Program-made: the position numbers and the translations under genes
From: CBDFGN01 sp965247065
GTDB lineage: Bacteria; Bacteroidota; Bacteroidia; Cytophagales; Cyclobacteriaceae
Assembly: GCA_965247065.1 (NCBI GenBank)
Contig: CBDFGN010000006.1
Coordinates: forward strand, 2,852,001 to 2,916,000
Reading direction: 5' to 3'
DNA length: 64,000 nt
The notes under the pieces: model-generated
Told to the model about the DNA's origin: nothing
Database searches by the model: none
What the model saw: only the letters and a program-made list of their open reading frames with translations
Part shown: piece after piece, positions 63,820 through 64,000 of the stretch
Layout: each line of letters begins with the position of its first letter
Position numbering within the stretch: position 1 is the first letter of the stretch

Positions 63820-64000
63820 ATGAACCCCATTGACCATAAGATACTGGTTGTTGACGATGAGGCTGATATTTTGGAAATGTTGAGTTATAACCTCAGGAAA
63901 GAAGGTTTCATTGTAAAGACCGCTGCCGATGGGAAAAAGGCGGTCGAGATTGCCACAAAATTTATTCCGGATGTGATTCTTTTGGATATAATGATGCCAA
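63820..64000 (+). CDS. PhoB/OmpR-type response regulator (partial, runs off the window)
   Basis: The receiver domain start is visible: MNPIDHKILVVDDEADILEMLSY, then the phospho-acceptor in VILLDIMMP at the window edge. The output domain is outside. A GTG at 63799, in frame and overlapping the TlpA stop (GTGA), is an alternative start that would add seven residues and couple translation. Confidence 0.85.
   Translation, partial: MNPIDHKILVVDDEADILEMLSYNLRKEGFIVKTAADGKKAVEIATKFIPDVILLDIMMP

Overview
The window looks like a chromosomal segment of a free-living Bacteroidota bacterium, probably in the Cytophagia/Cyclobacteriaceae direction. The genus is not resolved. The evidence is family content typical of that phylum: DUF2911, DUF5686, DUF5916, DUF3108, two bestrophin-like channels, a DnaX without the zinc-finger cysteines, a RhaI-type rhamnose isomerase and a bifunctional RhaEW. 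Start sites also lack strong Shine-Dalgarno sequences. No rRNA, tRNA or CRISPR array was seen.

Layout. 1-6.5 kb: small housekeeping and stress genes (MBL hydrolase, MsrB, beta-carbonic anhydrase, DoxX) and a TetR regulator/hydrolase pair with two matching palindromic operators. 6.5-7.4 kb: decayed DNA with relics of an RND pump. 7.4-13.4 kb: DUF2911 divergent from a heavy-metal efflux operon of two His-rich small proteins, an adaptor lipoprotein and an RND pump, with no outer-membrane channel gene. 13.7-16.6 kb: lysoplasmalogenase, DEAD-box helicase and a frameshifted bestrophin gene. 17-27 kb: L-rhamnose catabolism (RhaI isomerase, NCS1-like permease, RhaEW aldolase/dehydrogenase, kinase on the other strand) with DUF1080, DUF1223 and a Tat-exported hydroxypyruvate-isomerase-like protein. 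27.3-33.6 kb: a catabolic group of unknown substrate (COG3573-like FAD dehydrogenase with a frameshift, TPP enzyme, SGNH hydrolase, cyclase-family hydrolase) interrupted by an IS982-family element. 33.6-46.8 kb: TPR lipoprotein, broken DUF5686 gene, haloalkane dehalogenase, an IS110-family element, DUF5916 protein, bestrophin, AlkA-like glycosylase and a second, inverted IS982 copy. 46.9-64 kb: mainly core genes (FetB-like permease, dnaX, response regulator, LysM lytic transglycosylase, O-methyltransferase with a nonsense codon, M16 protease, MsbA-like exporter, GT2 glycosyltransferase, FkbM methyltransferase, antiporter, recA, an envelope/redox operon, and the start of a PhoB-like regulator).

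The most interesting signals are these. (1) A two-stem-loop non-coding region upstream of the IS110 recombinase has the layout of a bridge RNA, and its loops contain short matches to the element's ends and left flank. (2) An A10 tract in dnaX sits at the end of the gamma-length region, with stops in both other frames within a few codons. (3) A site in a bestrophin gene resembles the prfB +1 frameshift signal. (4) Two nearly identical IS982 copies use the same target hexamer in the same relative orientation. Several single-base frameshifts occur in the window, so assembly or sequencing error must be considered beside true gene decay.
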